Assembly (NCBI GenBank): GCA_017848435.1
Contig: JAFEHU010000053.1
Coordinates: 1 to 53,063 of the forward strand
DNA: 53,063 nucleotides
Source: Burkholderiaceae bacterium
GTDB lineage: Bacteria; Pseudomonadota; Gammaproteobacteria; Burkholderiales; Burkholderiaceae_C
Direction: 5' to 3'
This document shows positions 43,285-53,060 of this stretch, one piece after another. The notes beneath the pieces were generated by a model. That model saw only the letters and a list, made by a program, of their open reading frames with translations. It made no database searches and was not told the origin of the DNA. A program made the translations under genes and the position numbers. The stretch's first letter is position 1. The number at the start of each line of letters is the position of its first letter.

Positions 43285-44943
43285 ATGGACTACGCCTTTG
43301 CACTCTCGGCCATCGCTGCGGCCAGCCTCGCCACATTGGCCGTCGCCTCGCCCCGGCTGGCGCGCCGCCTGGCGCTCTCGCGCGCCAAACACCCCGGCCT
43401 TGCCGGCCACTCGCGCATGGCCAAGCGGGTGGTGGCGCAGATCCCCGGCTACGCCTACGGCGATGACGCGTTCTTCGCGTCCGACGGCGCACCTCCCGAG
43501 GTGGTGGCCCAGCGCCGCCAGGCGATGCAGCGGCTGTCGGCCCAGTTCGCACAGAAATACGCCCGCTCGGTTCAGGCCACGCAAGACGTGCAAGACGGCC
43601 TGTCGGACCTGCAGTTCACCAGCGCCTACCGCGTGCCCTACCAGTACAGCCCCACGCTGCGCCAGTACCTGAAGACCGGCAGCTTCGTGCAGTCCAGCGC
43701 CGGCGTGACGGTGACCGACCTCGACGGCAATGTGCTCTACGACCTGACCGGCTCCTACGGCGTCAACCTGTTCGGCAACGACTTCTACAAAACCTGCATC
43801 GCCGAGGGCGCGGCACGCGTGCAAGACCTCGGCCCGCTGCTCGGCAGCTACCACCCCTGCGTGGCCGACAACGTGCGCCGGTTGCAGCGCATCTCGGGGC
43901 TGGACGAGGTGTCGTTCCACATGTCGGGCACAGAGGCGGTGATGCAGGCGGTGCGGCTGGCGCGTTACCACACGCGACGCACGCACCTGGTGCGCTTTTG
44001 CGGCGCTTACCACGGCTGGTGGGGCGATGTGCAGCCGGGCCCCGGCAACCCGGTCTCGCCGCACGAAACCTACACATTGCGCGACATGCACGAACGCACG
44101 CTGAAGGTGCTGCGCAGCCGGCGCGACATTGCCTGCGTGCTGGTGAACCCGTTGCAGGCCATGCACCCCAACCGCGGCGCACCCGGCGACTCCACGCTGG
44201 TGGACAGCGGCCGCAGCGCCCACTTTGACCGCGCCGCCTACACCGCCTGGCTGCAACAGCTGCGCGCGGTCTGCACCGAACGCGGCATCGTGCTGATCTT
44301 CGACGAGGTGTTTCTGGGCTTCCGGCTCGCGCCCGGTGGCGCGCAAGCCTATTTCGGCGTGCAGGCCGACATGGTCACCTACGGAAAAACGCTGGGCGGT
44401 GGCCTGCCGGTGGGGGTGGTCTGCGGCCGCAAAGACCTGATGCGCCGCTTCCGCGACGACCGGCCGGCCGACATCTGTTTTGCCCGCGGCACCTTCAACG
44501 CACACCCGTATGTGATGGGTGCGATGCAGGTGTTTCTGGAGCGGCTGGAAGGCGAAGACTGCCAGGCGATGTATGCCGGCATGGACGCCACCTGGAACGG
44601 CCGCGCCGAGCGGCTGAACGCCCGACTGGCGGAAGCCAACCTGCCGCTGCGCGTGGCCCACATGGCCACCGTGTGGACGGTGCTGTACACCGAACCTTCG
44701 CGCTACAACTGGATGCTGCAGTACTACCTGAAGCTGGCAGGGCTGGCACTGAGCTGGGTGGGCAGTGGCCGCATGGTCTTCAGCCTCAACTACACCGAGG
44801 CCGACTTCCAGGGCGTGGCCGACCGTTTTGTGGCGGCCGCCCAGGCGATGCACCAGGACGGCTGGTGGCATGCGGCGCCCGGCCTGAGCAACCGCGGCAT
44901 CCGCCGCAGCGTGCTCAAGGAAATGCTGGGCCACCGCTTCTGA
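43285..44943 (+). CDS. Class III aminotransferase (glutamate-1-semialdehyde mutase-like)
   Basis: 552 residues. It is a PLP enzyme of fold type I, with NDFYKTC, GTEAVMQAVRLARYHTRR, FCGAYHGWWGD, IFDEVFLGFR (cofactor aspartate) and TYGKTLGGGLPVGVVCG (lysine forming the Schiff base). It is closest to glutamate-1-semialdehyde aminomutase-like proteins but has an N-terminal extension of about 110 residues, starting with a hydrophobic segment (ALSAIAAASLATLAVAS) that may anchor it. It is not expected to be the heme-pathway enzyme. Substrate unknown. It ends 3 bp from the converging membrane-protein gene. Confidence 0.8.
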   Translation: MDYAFALSAIAAASLATLAVASPRLARRLALSRAKHPGLAGHSRMAKRVVAQIPGYAYGDDAFFASDGAPPEVVAQRRQAMQRLSAQFAQKYARSVQATQDVQDGLSDLQFTSAYRVPYQYSPTLRQYLKTGSFVQSSAGVTVTDLDGNVLYDLTGSYGVNLFGNDFYKTCIAEGAARVQDLGPLLGSYHPCVADNVRRLQRISGLDEVSFHMSGTEAVMQAVRLARYHTRRTHLVRFCGAYHGWWGDVQPGPGNPVSPHETYTLRDMHERTLKVLRSRRDIACVLVNPLQAMHPNRGAPGDSTLVDSGRSAHFDRAAYTAWLQQLRAVCTERGIVLIFDEVFLGFRLAPGGAQAYFGVQADMVTYGKTLGGGLPVGVVCGRKDLMRRFRDDRPADICFARGTFNAHPYVMGAMQVFLERLEGEDCQAMYAGMDATWNGRAERLNARLAEANLPLRVAHMATVWTVLYTEPSRYNWMLQYYLKLAGLALSWVGSGRMVFSLNYTEADFQGVADRFVAAAQAMHQDGWWHAAPGLSNRGIRRSVLKEMLGHRF

Positions 44944-44946
44944 CGT

Positions 44947-45555
44947 TCAGCGGCGGTACTGTTGCGTGGCCGGGTCCAGCAGCTGGCCGCGCAGCAAATG
45001 GAACGGCGCCTTGCAGTAGAGCTTGATGTCGTGGAACGGGTCGGTAAAGATCTTGGTCGCCCAGACCAGACCCGTCATCACGTCCTGCAAAAAGAACAGG
45101 TGCACGGTGCGGAACAGCAGGCCACCAAAACCCAGCAGCAACCAGCCCATGCCCATCTGGTGCACGAAGCCTTCGGTGCTGGTGGCGGGCTCGACCAAAC
45201 CGAACAGGTCGGGCTGCAGCCACAGCACCAGCGGTGACGCCGCCCACAGCGCCATCAGCACCACCTTGCGGCGCAGGTTGTAGCCCACCTTGATGGCTTC
45301 CTTGTGTTCGTGCGTGGCCTGATTGACATGGTCGTAGCCCTTGGGCTCGAAGAAGAAATGGCCGGCCTGGCGGCTCGTCATGCCCACCAGCCAGGCCAGC
45401 ATCGCTGCGGCCACCGGGTCGGTGAACAGCAGCAGATAGGCCAGCACAAAGCTCGACGCGCTGAGCAAATGCAGCGCCTGGTTGATGGTGCTGTGGTGGT
45501 AGTAGCGGTGGTCATCCCAGCGCTGGGTCTGAAGGGCTTGCAGGAACGAATTCAC
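44947..45555 (-). CDS. Membrane protein, possibly Mpo1-like (DUF962)
   Basis: 202 residues from a GTG at 45555, preceded by AGAGGAG at the proper distance; no ATG fits. Three or four membrane helices are visible (about 27-50, 95-110 and 125-150). The start WDDHRYYHHSTINQALHLLSASSF resembles the HxxxxN..LH opening of Mpo1/DUF962 proteins, and HFFFEPKGYDH and HEHKEAIKVGYN supply more histidines, as expected for an iron-dependent dioxygenase of fatty acids. This is a likeness by eye only. Confidence 0.5.
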   Translation of the reverse strand: MNSFLQALQTQRWDDHRYYHHSTINQALHLLSASSFVLAYLLLFTDPVAAAMLAWLVGMTSRQAGHFFFEPKGYDHVNQATHEHKEAIKVGYNLRRKVVLMALWAASPLVLWLQPDLFGLVEPATSTEGFVHQMGMGWLLLGFGGLLFRTVHLFFLQDVMTGLVWATKIFTDPFHDIKLYCKAPFHLLRGQLLDPATQQYRR

Positions 45556-45738
45556 GTCATCTCCTCTGGGTGCACACATGCGCCACGCCGGCCGGCAATG
45601 GCGTTGAAACGAGTGGATGGTGCCGGTGCCGCGTGTCATTTCGATGACGGCCCCGCCTGACGCACAACTGCCACGCATTTGCCACGCCAGCGACACACGG
45701 GCAGGCCACCATGGCGACACCAACGACGGGGCCACACC

Positions 45739-46968
45739 ATGCTGAATGTTGAAGTTCGCCACCCTGCCCAACGCTCGCTGCGGCTGGCGGTGGTCACCGA
45801 AACCTACCCACCCGAAGTCAATGGCGTGGCCATGACGATTGCCCGGCTGGTGGAAGGCCTGCGGGCCCGCAACCACAGCATCCAGCTGGTGCGCCCGCGC
45901 CAGGACAAGACCGAAACCACCGGCGCCGTCGACAGCGACACCGGCTTCCACGAAGTGCTGATGCGGGGCCTGCCGATCCCGCGTTACCCGCACCTGAAGA
46001 TGGGTGTGCCGTCCAAGAAAGCGCTGATCGAGCTGTGGTCGCTGCGCCGGCCCGACCTGGTGCACATCGTCACCGAAGGGCCGCTGGGCTGGTCGGCGCT
46101 GCAGGCGGCCAAGCGGCTGAAGCTGCCGGTGACCTCCGACTTCCGCACCAACTTCCATGCCTACAGCCAGCACTACGGCGTGGGCTGGCTGCACCGGCCC
46201 ATCGTGGCCTATTTGCGCAAGCTGCACAACCAGACGCTGTGCACCTTTGTGCCCACAGAAGGCCTGCGGCAAAACCTGCTGGCGCACGGTTTTGAGAACC
46301 TGAAGGTGGCGGCGCGCGGCGTGGACACCACCCTGTTCAGCCCGGCCAAACGCAGCACCGACTTGCGCCGCCAGTGGGGTGCCACCGATGCGACCCGCGT
46401 GGTGCTGTCGGTAGGCCGCCTGGCGGCTGAGAAGAACCTCGCCACCGTGGTGGCCGCCTACGAGGCGCTGCAGCAGACCACGCCCGACAGCCGCCTGGTG
46501 GTCGTGGGCGACGGCCCGGAGCGCAAGGCGCTGCAAGCGCGCTGCCCCGACGCGGTATTTGCCGGCACGCAGCTGGGCGAGGCGCTGGCCGCGCACTACG
46601 CGTCGAGCGACGTGTTCCTGTTCCCGAGCACCACCGAGACCTTTGGCAACGTCACCACCGAGGCCATGGCCAGCGGGTTGGCGGTGCTGGCCTACGACTA
46701 CGCGGCCGCAGCCGAGTACATCCGCCATGGCGACAACGGCCTGCTGGCCGCGTTCAACCACACCGCCGACTTTGTGGCCCAGGCCAGCACACTCGCCGCC
46801 AATGCGGCGCAGGTGCAGGCACTGGGTACACAGGCACGCCAGACCGCGCTGGGCCTAGGCTGGGAACGCATCGTGGCGCAGGTGGAGCAGGCCATGCTGG
46901 CCGAGCTGCGCAACGGGGCCCAGCCGCGGTCGTCGGCGTTGATCGAAGGCAACGTCGAGAGCTGGTAA
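45739..46968 (+). CDS. Glycosyltransferase family 4 protein
   Basis: 409 residues from the ATG at 45739. A GT-B fold is indicated: LAVVTETYPPEVNGVAMTIARLVEGL at the start, TSDFRTNFHAYSQHYG in the middle, LSVGRLAAEKNLATVV and FPSTTETFGNVTTEAMASGLAVLAYDYAAAAE at the end, with the E-x7-E-like catalytic pair. It resembles mannosyl- and glycolipid-type transferases; donor and acceptor are unknown. The lipid-handling neighbours suggest envelope glycolipids. It ends 4 bp from the converging lplT gene. Confidence 0.85.
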   Translation: MLNVEVRHPAQRSLRLAVVTETYPPEVNGVAMTIARLVEGLRARNHSIQLVRPRQDKTETTGAVDSDTGFHEVLMRGLPIPRYPHLKMGVPSKKALIELWSLRRPDLVHIVTEGPLGWSALQAAKRLKLPVTSDFRTNFHAYSQHYGVGWLHRPIVAYLRKLHNQTLCTFVPTEGLRQNLLAHGFENLKVAARGVDTTLFSPAKRSTDLRRQWGATDATRVVLSVGRLAAEKNLATVVAAYEALQQTTPDSRLVVVGDGPERKALQARCPDAVFAGTQLGEALAAHYASSDVFLFPSTTETFGNVTTEAMASGLAVLAYDYAAAAEYIRHGDNGLLAAFNHTADFVAQASTLAANAAQVQALGTQARQTALGLGWERIVAQVEQAMLAELRNGAQPRSSALIEGNVESW

Positions 46969-46972
46969 CGCC

Positions 46973-48205
46973 TTATTCCGCGGGCAACACCGCCAGCGCG
47001 TTGCTGCGCGCCAAGCGGCGTTCGCGCACAATTAGCAGCCCCACCAGCGTGGCAATGGCCAGCCCGGCCAGCCACATCACCGCCACGATAGACAAGTCCA
47101 GCGCCAGCAGGGCGGCGTAGCCACCGAGCATCACCAGAATGCTCAGGTTCTCGTTGAAGTTCTGCACCGCGATCGACCGGCCTGCGGTGAGCAGCACATG
47201 GCCCCGGTGCTGCAGCAGCGCGTTCATGGGCACCACCAGCACGCCACCCACCACGCCGGTCAGCACCAAGAGCGGCACCGCCAGCCCCAGCGACTGGGTG
47301 CTGGCCAGCGCGGGCAACATCAGGCCCAGCGCCACACCGGCCGGCAGCACCACCACCGCCTTGTGCAGCCCGACCCAGCGGCCCACCAGCGCGGCACCGG
47401 CAACCACGCCCACAGCCACCACCGCCTGCAAGTAGCTGGCCTCGGACAAATCGAAACCCAAAGCCGCGTCGGCCCAGCGCAGCACGGCGAACTGCATCAT
47501 CGCGCCAACGCCCCAGAACAGCGTGGTCACTGCCAGCGACAGGCCGCCCAGCGGGTCGGCCCAGAGGCGGCGGTTGGCGTGGGCAAAGTCGCGCACCAGC
47601 ACCTGCGGCTGGGTGCTGCCCTGCGGGTAACGTGCGCCGCTGTCGGGCAGGCCGGTGTTGAGCAGCGCGGCCACGCCGTACAGGCCCAACACCACGGCCA
47701 TGGCCGCGTCCAGCGGCTCGGTCACAGCCCAGGCCATGAACAGGGCCTCCGCGCTGTCGCTGACCAGCAGGCCACCCACCAGCGTGCCCAGCAGCACCGC
47801 CACCACCGCCGCCACCTCGATCCAGCCGTTGGCCGCCACCAGCCGGTCGGGGCCGACCACTTCGGTCACCAGCCCGTACTTGGCGGGGGCGTACAACGCC
47901 GCGCCGGTGCCCACCACCGCGAAGGCGGCCAACGGGTGCAGGCCCGCGAGCAACGCCAGCAGGCCGATGGCCTTGAGGCCGTTCATCCAGGCCATCAGCC
48001 GGGCCTTGGGCATGGCGTCGGCCAGCGGGCCGGCGAACGGCGCCAAAAGCACATAGGCCAACGTGAAGCAGAACTTGAGCAGCGGCGCCCACCACAGCGG
48101 CTGGCCCTGCGCGTGCAACAGCGCAATCGCCAGGATCAGCAGCGCATTGTCGGCCAGGGCGGAGAAAAACTGGGCGGCGATCAGCCGGTGAAAGCCACTG
48201 GGCAT
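46973..48205 (-). CDS. lplT: Lysophospholipid transporter LplT (MFS family)
   Basis: 410 residues from the ATG at 48205. Twelve membrane helices of the major facilitator type; FFSALADNALLILAIALL, FAGPLADAMPKARLMAWMN and ALYAPAKYGLVTEVVGPDRLVAANGWIE are characteristic of LplT, which flips lysophospholipids across the inner membrane for reacylation. The usual partner acyltransferase Aas is not adjacent. The longer upstream open frame reads through a GC-rich repeat and is not used. Confidence 0.9.
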   Translation of the reverse strand: MPSGFHRLIAAQFFSALADNALLILAIALLHAQGQPLWWAPLLKFCFTLAYVLLAPFAGPLADAMPKARLMAWMNGLKAIGLLALLAGLHPLAAFAVVGTGAALYAPAKYGLVTEVVGPDRLVAANGWIEVAAVVAVLLGTLVGGLLVSDSAEALFMAWAVTEPLDAAMAVVLGLYGVAALLNTGLPDSGARYPQGSTQPQVLVRDFAHANRRLWADPLGGLSLAVTTLFWGVGAMMQFAVLRWADAALGFDLSEASYLQAVVAVGVVAGAALVGRWVGLHKAVVVLPAGVALGLMLPALASTQSLGLAVPLLVLTGVVGGVLVVPMNALLQHRGHVLLTAGRSIAVQNFNENLSILVMLGGYAALLALDLSIVAVMWLAGLAIATLVGLLIVRERRLARSNALAVLPAE

Positions 48206-48230
48206 CAGCGTGGGCGCCGGTTTCCCCGCT

Positions 48231-48300
48231 GGGCCGTCCCAAGGGGAAATGCGCCCCCTCGGGGGGCAGCGACCCGCGCAGCGGTGGAGCGTGGGAGCAA
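48231..48300. repeat. GC-rich palindromic intergenic repeat
   Basis: The core GCGCCCCCTCGGGGGGC at 48252-48267 is followed by GCAGCGACCCGCGCAGCGG. I recall this element as recurrent between genes in Comamonadaceae genomes; only one copy is visible here. It fills the gap between ugd and lplT. Confidence 0.5.
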
Positions 48301-48305
48301 CACGC

Positions 48306-49628
48306 TTACGGCCGGCCGACGGAGTGGTATTCCAGGCCAGAGGCGCGCACCAGCGGTGGGTCGTACAGGTTGCGGCCGTCAAACACCACCTTGTCGTGCA
48401 GGCTGCTGGCCAGCGCGTCAAAGTCGGGTGTGCGGAATTCGCGCCATTCGGTGGCGATCAACAACGCGTTGGCGCCGGTGGTGGCCTGCGTGGCCGAGGC
48501 GCTGAGGCTGAAGCCGTTGAGCCCACCCAGCAGCCGCAAAGCTTCTTTGCCGGCCACCGGGTCGTAGGCCTGCACCGTGGCGCCACGGCGCAGCAGTTCC
48601 TGCACGATGACCAGGCTGGGCGCTTCGCGCATGTCGTCGGTGCCGGGCTTGAAGGCCAGGCCCCAGAGCGCAAAGGTCAGGCCACTGAGCGACTCGCCGT
48701 AGCGGCGCACGACCTTCTCCACCAGCACCTGTTTCTGCGCGTTGTTCACCGCCTGCACCGCTGCGATGATGCGCAGCGGCAACCCAGCAGCCTCGCCCAT
48801 GTGGGCCAGCGCCTGGATGTCCTTGGGGAAACACGAGCCACCGTAGCCGGTGCCCGCGTACAAAAACTGCGGGCCGATGCGCGGGTCGGCCCCGAGGCCC
48901 TGGCGCACCAGCTCGATGTCGGCGCCCAGGTGCTCGGACAGGCGCGACAGCTCGTTCATGAAGCTGATGCGGGTGGCCAACATCGCGTTGGCGGCGTACT
49001 TGGTGAACTCGGCACTTTTGATGTCCATCACAAAGGTGCGGTCGCGGTTGCGCACAAAGGGCGAGTACAGCGCCTTCATCAGCAGCATGGCGCGCTCTTC
49101 CTCCACGCCCAACACCACGCGGTCTGGCCGCATGAAGTCGGCCATGGCCGCACCTTCTTTCAGGAACTCGGGGTTGGAGACGACCGCAAAGTCCATGGCC
49201 ACGCCACGTTTGGCATGCTCGGCTGCAATGACGGCACGCACCTTGTCGCCGGTGCCCACCGGCACGGTGCTCTTGTTGATGACGACCTTGTAGTCGGTCA
49301 TGCCCTGGCCAATGTCGCGCGCGGCGGCCAGCACGTACTGCAGGTCGGCCGAACCGTCTTCGTCGGGCGGGGTGCCGACCGCAATGAACTGCAGCGTGCC
49401 GTGGCCCACGGCCAGCGCGCGGTCGGTGGTGAACTGCAGGCGGCCACCGGCCACGTTGCGCTGCACCACCTCCAGCAGGCCGGGTTCGTGGATGGGCAGG
49501 CCACCGGCGTTGAGCAGGTCGATCTTGGCGGCGTCGATGTCCAGGCAAATGACATGGTTGCCCATTTCCGCCAGGCAGGCGCCGGTGACGAGGCCGACGT
49601 AGCCGGTTCCAACAATCGTGACTTTCAT
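48306..49628 (-). CDS. UDP-glucose 6-dehydrogenase
   Basis: 440 residues from the ATG at 49628. The NAD-binding start [23 protein letters not shown], the middle [24 protein letters not shown] with the catalytic cysteine, and [20 protein letters not shown] are all standard. It oxidises UDP-glucose to UDP-glucuronate for polysaccharide synthesis. Longer upstream frames cross into the divergent patatin promoter and are rejected. Confidence 0.95.
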   Translation of the reverse strand: MKVTIVGTGYVGLVTGACLAEMGNHVICLDIDAAKIDLLNAGGLPIHEPGLLEVVQRNVAGGRLQFTTDRALAVGHGTLQFIAVGTPPDEDGSADLQYVLAAARDIGQGMTDYKVVINKSTVPVGTGDKVRAVIAAEHAKRGVAMDFAVVSNPEFLKEGAAMADFMRPDRVVLGVEEERAMLLMKALYSPFVRNRDRTFVMDIKSAEFTKYAANAMLATRISFMNELSRLSEHLGADIELVRQGLGADPRIGPQFLYAGTGYGGSCFPKDIQALAHMGEAAGLPLRIIAAVQAVNNAQKQVLVEKVVRRYGESLSGLTFALWGLAFKPGTDDMREAPSLVIVQELLRRGATVQAYDPVAGKEALRLLGGLNGFSLSASATQATTGANALLIATEWREFRTPDFDALASSLHDKVVFDGRNLYDPPLVRASGLEYHSVGRP

Positions 49629-49765
49629 GCCCGCGATGGTCACCGCCAGATGTTGCGGGAATGTGAAAAGTCTTGGCGCCGACTTCATTTCGCCACACAA
49701 CCCACAGGTCTTGGCCGTTGCGGCGATGATGGCCATCAGCCCAGCACAGCCACAGGACACCGCCC

Positions 49766-50893
49766 ATGCCACGCCAACCACCGAAAGCCACCCCCACCCC
49801 ACCCGGCCAGGTGGTGCTGGTGCTGCAGGGCGGCGGCGCTTTGGGGGCCTACCAGGTGGGCGTGTACCAGGCGCTGCACGAGGCTGGCATCGAGCCCGAC
49901 TGGGTGATCGGCACCTCGATTGGCGCCATCAACGCCGCGCTGATCGTGGGCAACGCGCCGGGCCAGCGACTGGCGCGGCTGGCGACGTTCTGGGACCGCA
50001 TGACGCAACCCAGCCCGGTGCCACCGGCGCTCGACTGGCTGGGTGTGGGCCCGCTGCTGGCCAACGCCGCCACCGTGGCGCACGGCATTGCCGGCTTCTT
50101 TGCGCCACGCCCCAACGCCTGGCAGGGTGCGCAGGCCCGCGTGGGCGTGGACCAAGCCTCGTACTACAGCACCGAGCCGCTGCGCGAAACGCTGGGCGAA
50201 CTGGTGGATTTGGCGCAGCTGCACCGCAGCAACACCCGCCTGACGGTGGGCGCGGTGCACGTCGCGAGCGGCCAGATGCGCTACTTCGACAGCCGTGACA
50301 CAGCGCTCGGCATTGAACACATCATGGCCTCGGGCGCGCTGCCGCCGGCCTTTGCCGCAGTGCGCATCGACGGTGAGGCCTATTGGGACGGCGGGCTCTA
50401 CTCCAACACCCCGATCGAGGCGGTGCTGGACGACCACCCGCGCCGCAGTTCGCTGATTTTTGCGGTCAACGTCTGGCAACACGCGGCGCCGGAACCCGAG
50501 TCCATCAACGCCGTGGTGGCGCGGCAAAAAGACATCCAGTACGCCAGCCGCGACGACAGCCACATCGCGCGGCAGCAGCAAATCCACCGGCTGCGCCACG
50601 TCATCCGCGAGCTGAAACAGCAGCTGCCCGCCAAGCTGCAGGACGACCCGCAGGTGCGCGAGCTCACCGCCTGGGGCTGCGGCACCACAATGCACGTTGC
50701 GCGCCTGCTGGCCCCGCCGCTGGACGGCGAAGGCAGCGCCAAAGACATCGACTTTTCTGCTGCGGGCATTGCGGCCCGCCGTGCCGCCGGTTATGCCGAC
50801 ACGCTGGCGATGCTGCAACGCGCACCCTGGTTGGCGCCGGTGGACCCGATGGACGGCGTGGTGGTGCACGACATGCCCCGGCGTGGCACCTGA
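49766..50893 (+). CDS. Patatin-like phospholipase
   Basis: 375 residues. The oxyanion hole [17 protein letters not shown] (about 21-37), the nucleophile elbow GTSIG with S51, and the catalytic aspartate D208 in [11 protein letters not shown] form the Ser-Asp dyad of patatin lipases. The C-terminal third has a DUF3734-like look ([27 protein letters not shown]). It is probably a cytoplasmic or membrane-associated acyl hydrolase; substrate unknown. A 65-bp repeat follows the stop. Confidence 0.9.
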   Translation: MPRQPPKATPTPPGQVVLVLQGGGALGAYQVGVYQALHEAGIEPDWVIGTSIGAINAALIVGNAPGQRLARLATFWDRMTQPSPVPPALDWLGVGPLLANAATVAHGIAGFFAPRPNAWQGAQARVGVDQASYYSTEPLRETLGELVDLAQLHRSNTRLTVGAVHVASGQMRYFDSRDTALGIEHIMASGALPPAFAAVRIDGEAYWDGGLYSNTPIEAVLDDHPRRSSLIFAVNVWQHAAPEPESINAVVARQKDIQYASRDDSHIARQQQIHRLRHVIRELKQQLPAKLQDDPQVRELTAWGCGTTMHVARLLAPPLDGEGSAKDIDFSAAGIAARRAAGYADTLAMLQRAPWLAPVDPMDGVVVHDMPRRGT

Positions 50894-50895
50894 TT

Positions 50896-50960
50896 TGCTC
50901 TTGTTTTAGGAGCTGAATCGTCAGATTTGACTGAGGCTTGCGGCTGATTTGGCTTGAAAA
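50896..50960 (+). repeat. 65-bp dispersed intergenic repeat, copy 3
   Basis: TGCTCTTGTTTTAGGAGCTG opens it, followed by AATCGTCAGATTTGACTGAGGCTTG split over the same pattern as the other copies, and an A-rich end. It begins 3 bp after the patatin gene and precedes the converging higA gene. Confidence 0.7.
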
Positions 50961-50997
50961 CTGCCTGGCAACAGGCCGAAACCAGCCCCCACGGGCT

Positions 50998-51312
50998 TCA
51001 AACCGATGTGGGCCGAAACACCCGGACCCTGGAGGCAATCTGGGCCAGTGTGTTCCGCTGCGCCACCCGCAGGTCGTACGCCGCTTGCAGGTTGACCCAA
51101 TAGCGCGCTTCCATGCCAAAAAACAGGCCCAGCCGCAGCGCGGTGTCGGCGGTGATGGGGCGGATGCCGTTCACGATGTCGCTGATGCGGCTGGGCGGCA
51201 CATCCATGTCGGCCGCCAGTTGCCGCGCCGTGATGTGCTTCGGCTTCATGAACTCTTCCAGCAGGATTGCGCCGGGGTGAACCTCTTCCCTCAGTGTGGT
51301 TGCCTCAACCAT
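50998..51312 (-). CDS. HigA-family antitoxin, no toxin partner visible
   Basis: 104 residues from the ATG at 51312. It has the HigA/VapI pattern: HPGAILLEEFMKPKHITARQLAADMDVPPSRISDIVNGIRPITADTALRLGLFFGMEARYWVNLQAAYDL. Such proteins bind the toxin HigB and repress their own promoter. In higBA operons the toxin gene lies just upstream of higA; here that space (51313-51398) is only 86 bp and contains no toxin. It is therefore an orphan and may act as a plain regulator. Confidence 0.85.
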   Translation of the reverse strand: MVEATTLREEVHPGAILLEEFMKPKHITARQLAADMDVPPSRISDIVNGIRPITADTALRLGLFFGMEARYWVNLQAAYDLRVAQRNTLAQIASRVRVFRPTSV

Positions 51313-51398
51313 TTTCTTGTCTTTCTGTGCATTTCGGTGGCGGTCCACCGTGTCAACGCGCTATTTTCCGTCAACCGGCCACCGGCAGGCCACCCGCA

Positions 51399-52406
51399 TC
51401 ACGATGCCGCTGCGTTCCAGGCCCCCGTTTCCACCAGCACCGGCGACGCTTGCACCGCGCCCCAGCGCAACGGCAGCGCGTGTGCCACCCGCCGCCCCCA
51501 CAACACTTCGCACTTCAGCAGCCGCAACGCGCCCTCGAACGATGCAAGTTCTGGGCCGTCCCACACGGTGCGGGCCGCCACTGCCAGGTAAAGCAGGCTG
51601 CCGTTGGCAAAGTCGACGAACAGCAGGCCGGCGCGCGGGTGCACCGCGATGTTGCCCAGCGTGTTGAAGTACTGGTTGCCGGCGAAGTCGGGCACGGTCA
51701 GTTCGTCGTGGCTGGCCAGGCGGTCCAGCCGCACAAAGCCCGGCTTGCCACCGCGGTGCGACACGTCCACGCCGTGCATCGCCTCGCCGGCCGCACGCTG
51801 GGTGCTCTGCGGGTGGGCGGTGGCAATGAAGAAGGTGTCGGCGGCCGCCACCATGGCCTGCCCGGCGGCGTCGAGCCGGGCGCCTTCGTGGGCCACGGTC
51901 GCCGCCTGCGGCATGTCCGCACGGTGGTCAGGCACCCGCGCCTGGATGTACTTGGGGCAGTTGCCAAAGCTCTGGCGTACCTGCAGCGAAAAGCCCGCGT
52001 CTGTGACCGCGCCCACCACGCCATTGGCCCGGTTGCGCCGCCGCGTCGGGGGTTCGATGCCGAGCAGGCCCAGCGCCGCGCCGGGCCGCAGCGTGCCCTG
52101 CAGCGGATCGGTGGGCGACGGCAGCGCGGCCACCTGCAAGCGGGTCGCGTCGGGCGACCGCACAAAACCGGGTGGCCCGGCCAGCACCGAAGCCCAGGGC
52201 TGGCCGGTGTTGTCGACCGAACCGAGCACCACAAAGGGCAACTGTGCAAAAAAGGTACGGTGTTGCTCGGGCATCGCGTCGCGGATGGCCATGCGGCCGA
52301 TCGCGGTCATGCGGGCGCGGGCGGCGGGCCCGCCCATGGCACGGGCCTGCACTTCGCATTCGCCGGCGTGGAAATGCGTTTCGGCGCTGGGGATGAAATC
52401 GCTCAT
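51399..52406 (-). CDS. Pyridoxamine 5'-phosphate oxidase-fold protein
   Basis: 335 residues. The split-barrel flavin-binding fold is indicated by FVVLGSVDNTGQPWASVLAGPPGFVRSPD and GFVRLDRLASHDELTVPDFAGNQYFNTLGNIAVHPRAGLLFVDFANG, the second a typical FMN-binding strand set. The order of two barrels fits the larger PNPOx-like family, distinct from PdxH. The preceding GST gene ends 9 bp upstream, so the two are probably cotranscribed. Reaction unknown. Confidence 0.82.
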   Translation of the reverse strand: MSDFIPSAETHFHAGECEVQARAMGGPAARARMTAIGRMAIRDAMPEQHRTFFAQLPFVVLGSVDNTGQPWASVLAGPPGFVRSPDATRLQVAALPSPTDPLQGTLRPGAALGLLGIEPPTRRRNRANGVVGAVTDAGFSLQVRQSFGNCPKYIQARVPDHRADMPQAATVAHEGARLDAAGQAMVAAADTFFIATAHPQSTQRAAGEAMHGVDVSHRGGKPGFVRLDRLASHDELTVPDFAGNQYFNTLGNIAVHPRAGLLFVDFANGSLLYLAVAARTVWDGPELASFEGALRLLKCEVLWGRRVAHALPLRWGAVQASPVLVETGAWNAAAS

Positions 52407-52415
52407 GGCGCCGCC

Positions 52416-53060
52416 TCACGCAGCGGCCAGCAGACCCACCGGCGAGCTTGGCATGGCCACAAAACCGGGCAACGCGGCCACCCGGGCCAGCCAGGCGCGC
52501 ACGGCCGGGTAATCGGCCAGCGACACATTGCCCTCGGGCGCGGTGGCCACGTAGCTGTAGTTGGCCACGTCGGCAATGCTGGGCTGCGCACCGGTGAGGA
52601 AGGGGCTGGCAGCGAGCACGCCGTCCATCACCTTCAGCAGGCCATGGGCGCGGGCGATCAGCTCGTCCGGGTTTTGCGGTGACTTGAACAGCACCACGAT
52701 GCGCGCCGCCGCCGGGCCAAAGGCCAGCGGACCGGCCGCCACCGACAGCCAGCGCTGCACCTCGGCGGCTGCCACCGGCTCGGTGGGCAGCCAGTGGGGC
52801 GCGCCGTAGCGGCTGGCGAGGTAGACCAGGATGGCGTTGGAGTCGGCCAGCGTCACGTCGCCGTCTTCGATCACCGGCACCTGGCCGAACGCGTTTTTGG
52901 CCAGAAACTCCGGGGCCTTGTGGGCCTTGGCCATCAGGTTCACCGCTTCAAACGTGTACGGCAGGCCAAGCAGCGAGAGCATCAGCTCCACACGGTGGCT
53001 GTGGCCCGAGAGCTTGAAGCCGAGCACACGGATGGGGGCGGCGGGTGGGGTGGTGGTCAT
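52416..53060 (-). CDS. Glutathione S-transferase family protein
   Basis: 214 residues. An N-terminal thioredoxin-like domain (LGFKLSGHSHRVELMLSLLGLPYTFEAVNL; the cis-proline region FGQVPVIEDGDVTLADSNAILVYLA) is followed by the all-helical C-terminal domain (FLTGAQPSIADVANYSYVAT). It conjugates or binds glutathione; substrate unknown. The gene is complete, with its ATG three bases from the window end, and is transcribed into the PNPOx-fold gene. Confidence 0.92.
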   Translation of the reverse strand: MTTTPPAAPIRVLGFKLSGHSHRVELMLSLLGLPYTFEAVNLMAKAHKAPEFLAKNAFGQVPVIEDGDVTLADSNAILVYLASRYGAPHWLPTEPVAAAEVQRWLSVAAGPLAFGPAAARIVVLFKSPQNPDELIARAHGLLKVMDGVLAASPFLTGAQPSIADVANYSYVATAPEGNVSLADYPAVRAWLARVAALPGFVAMPSSPVGLLAAA

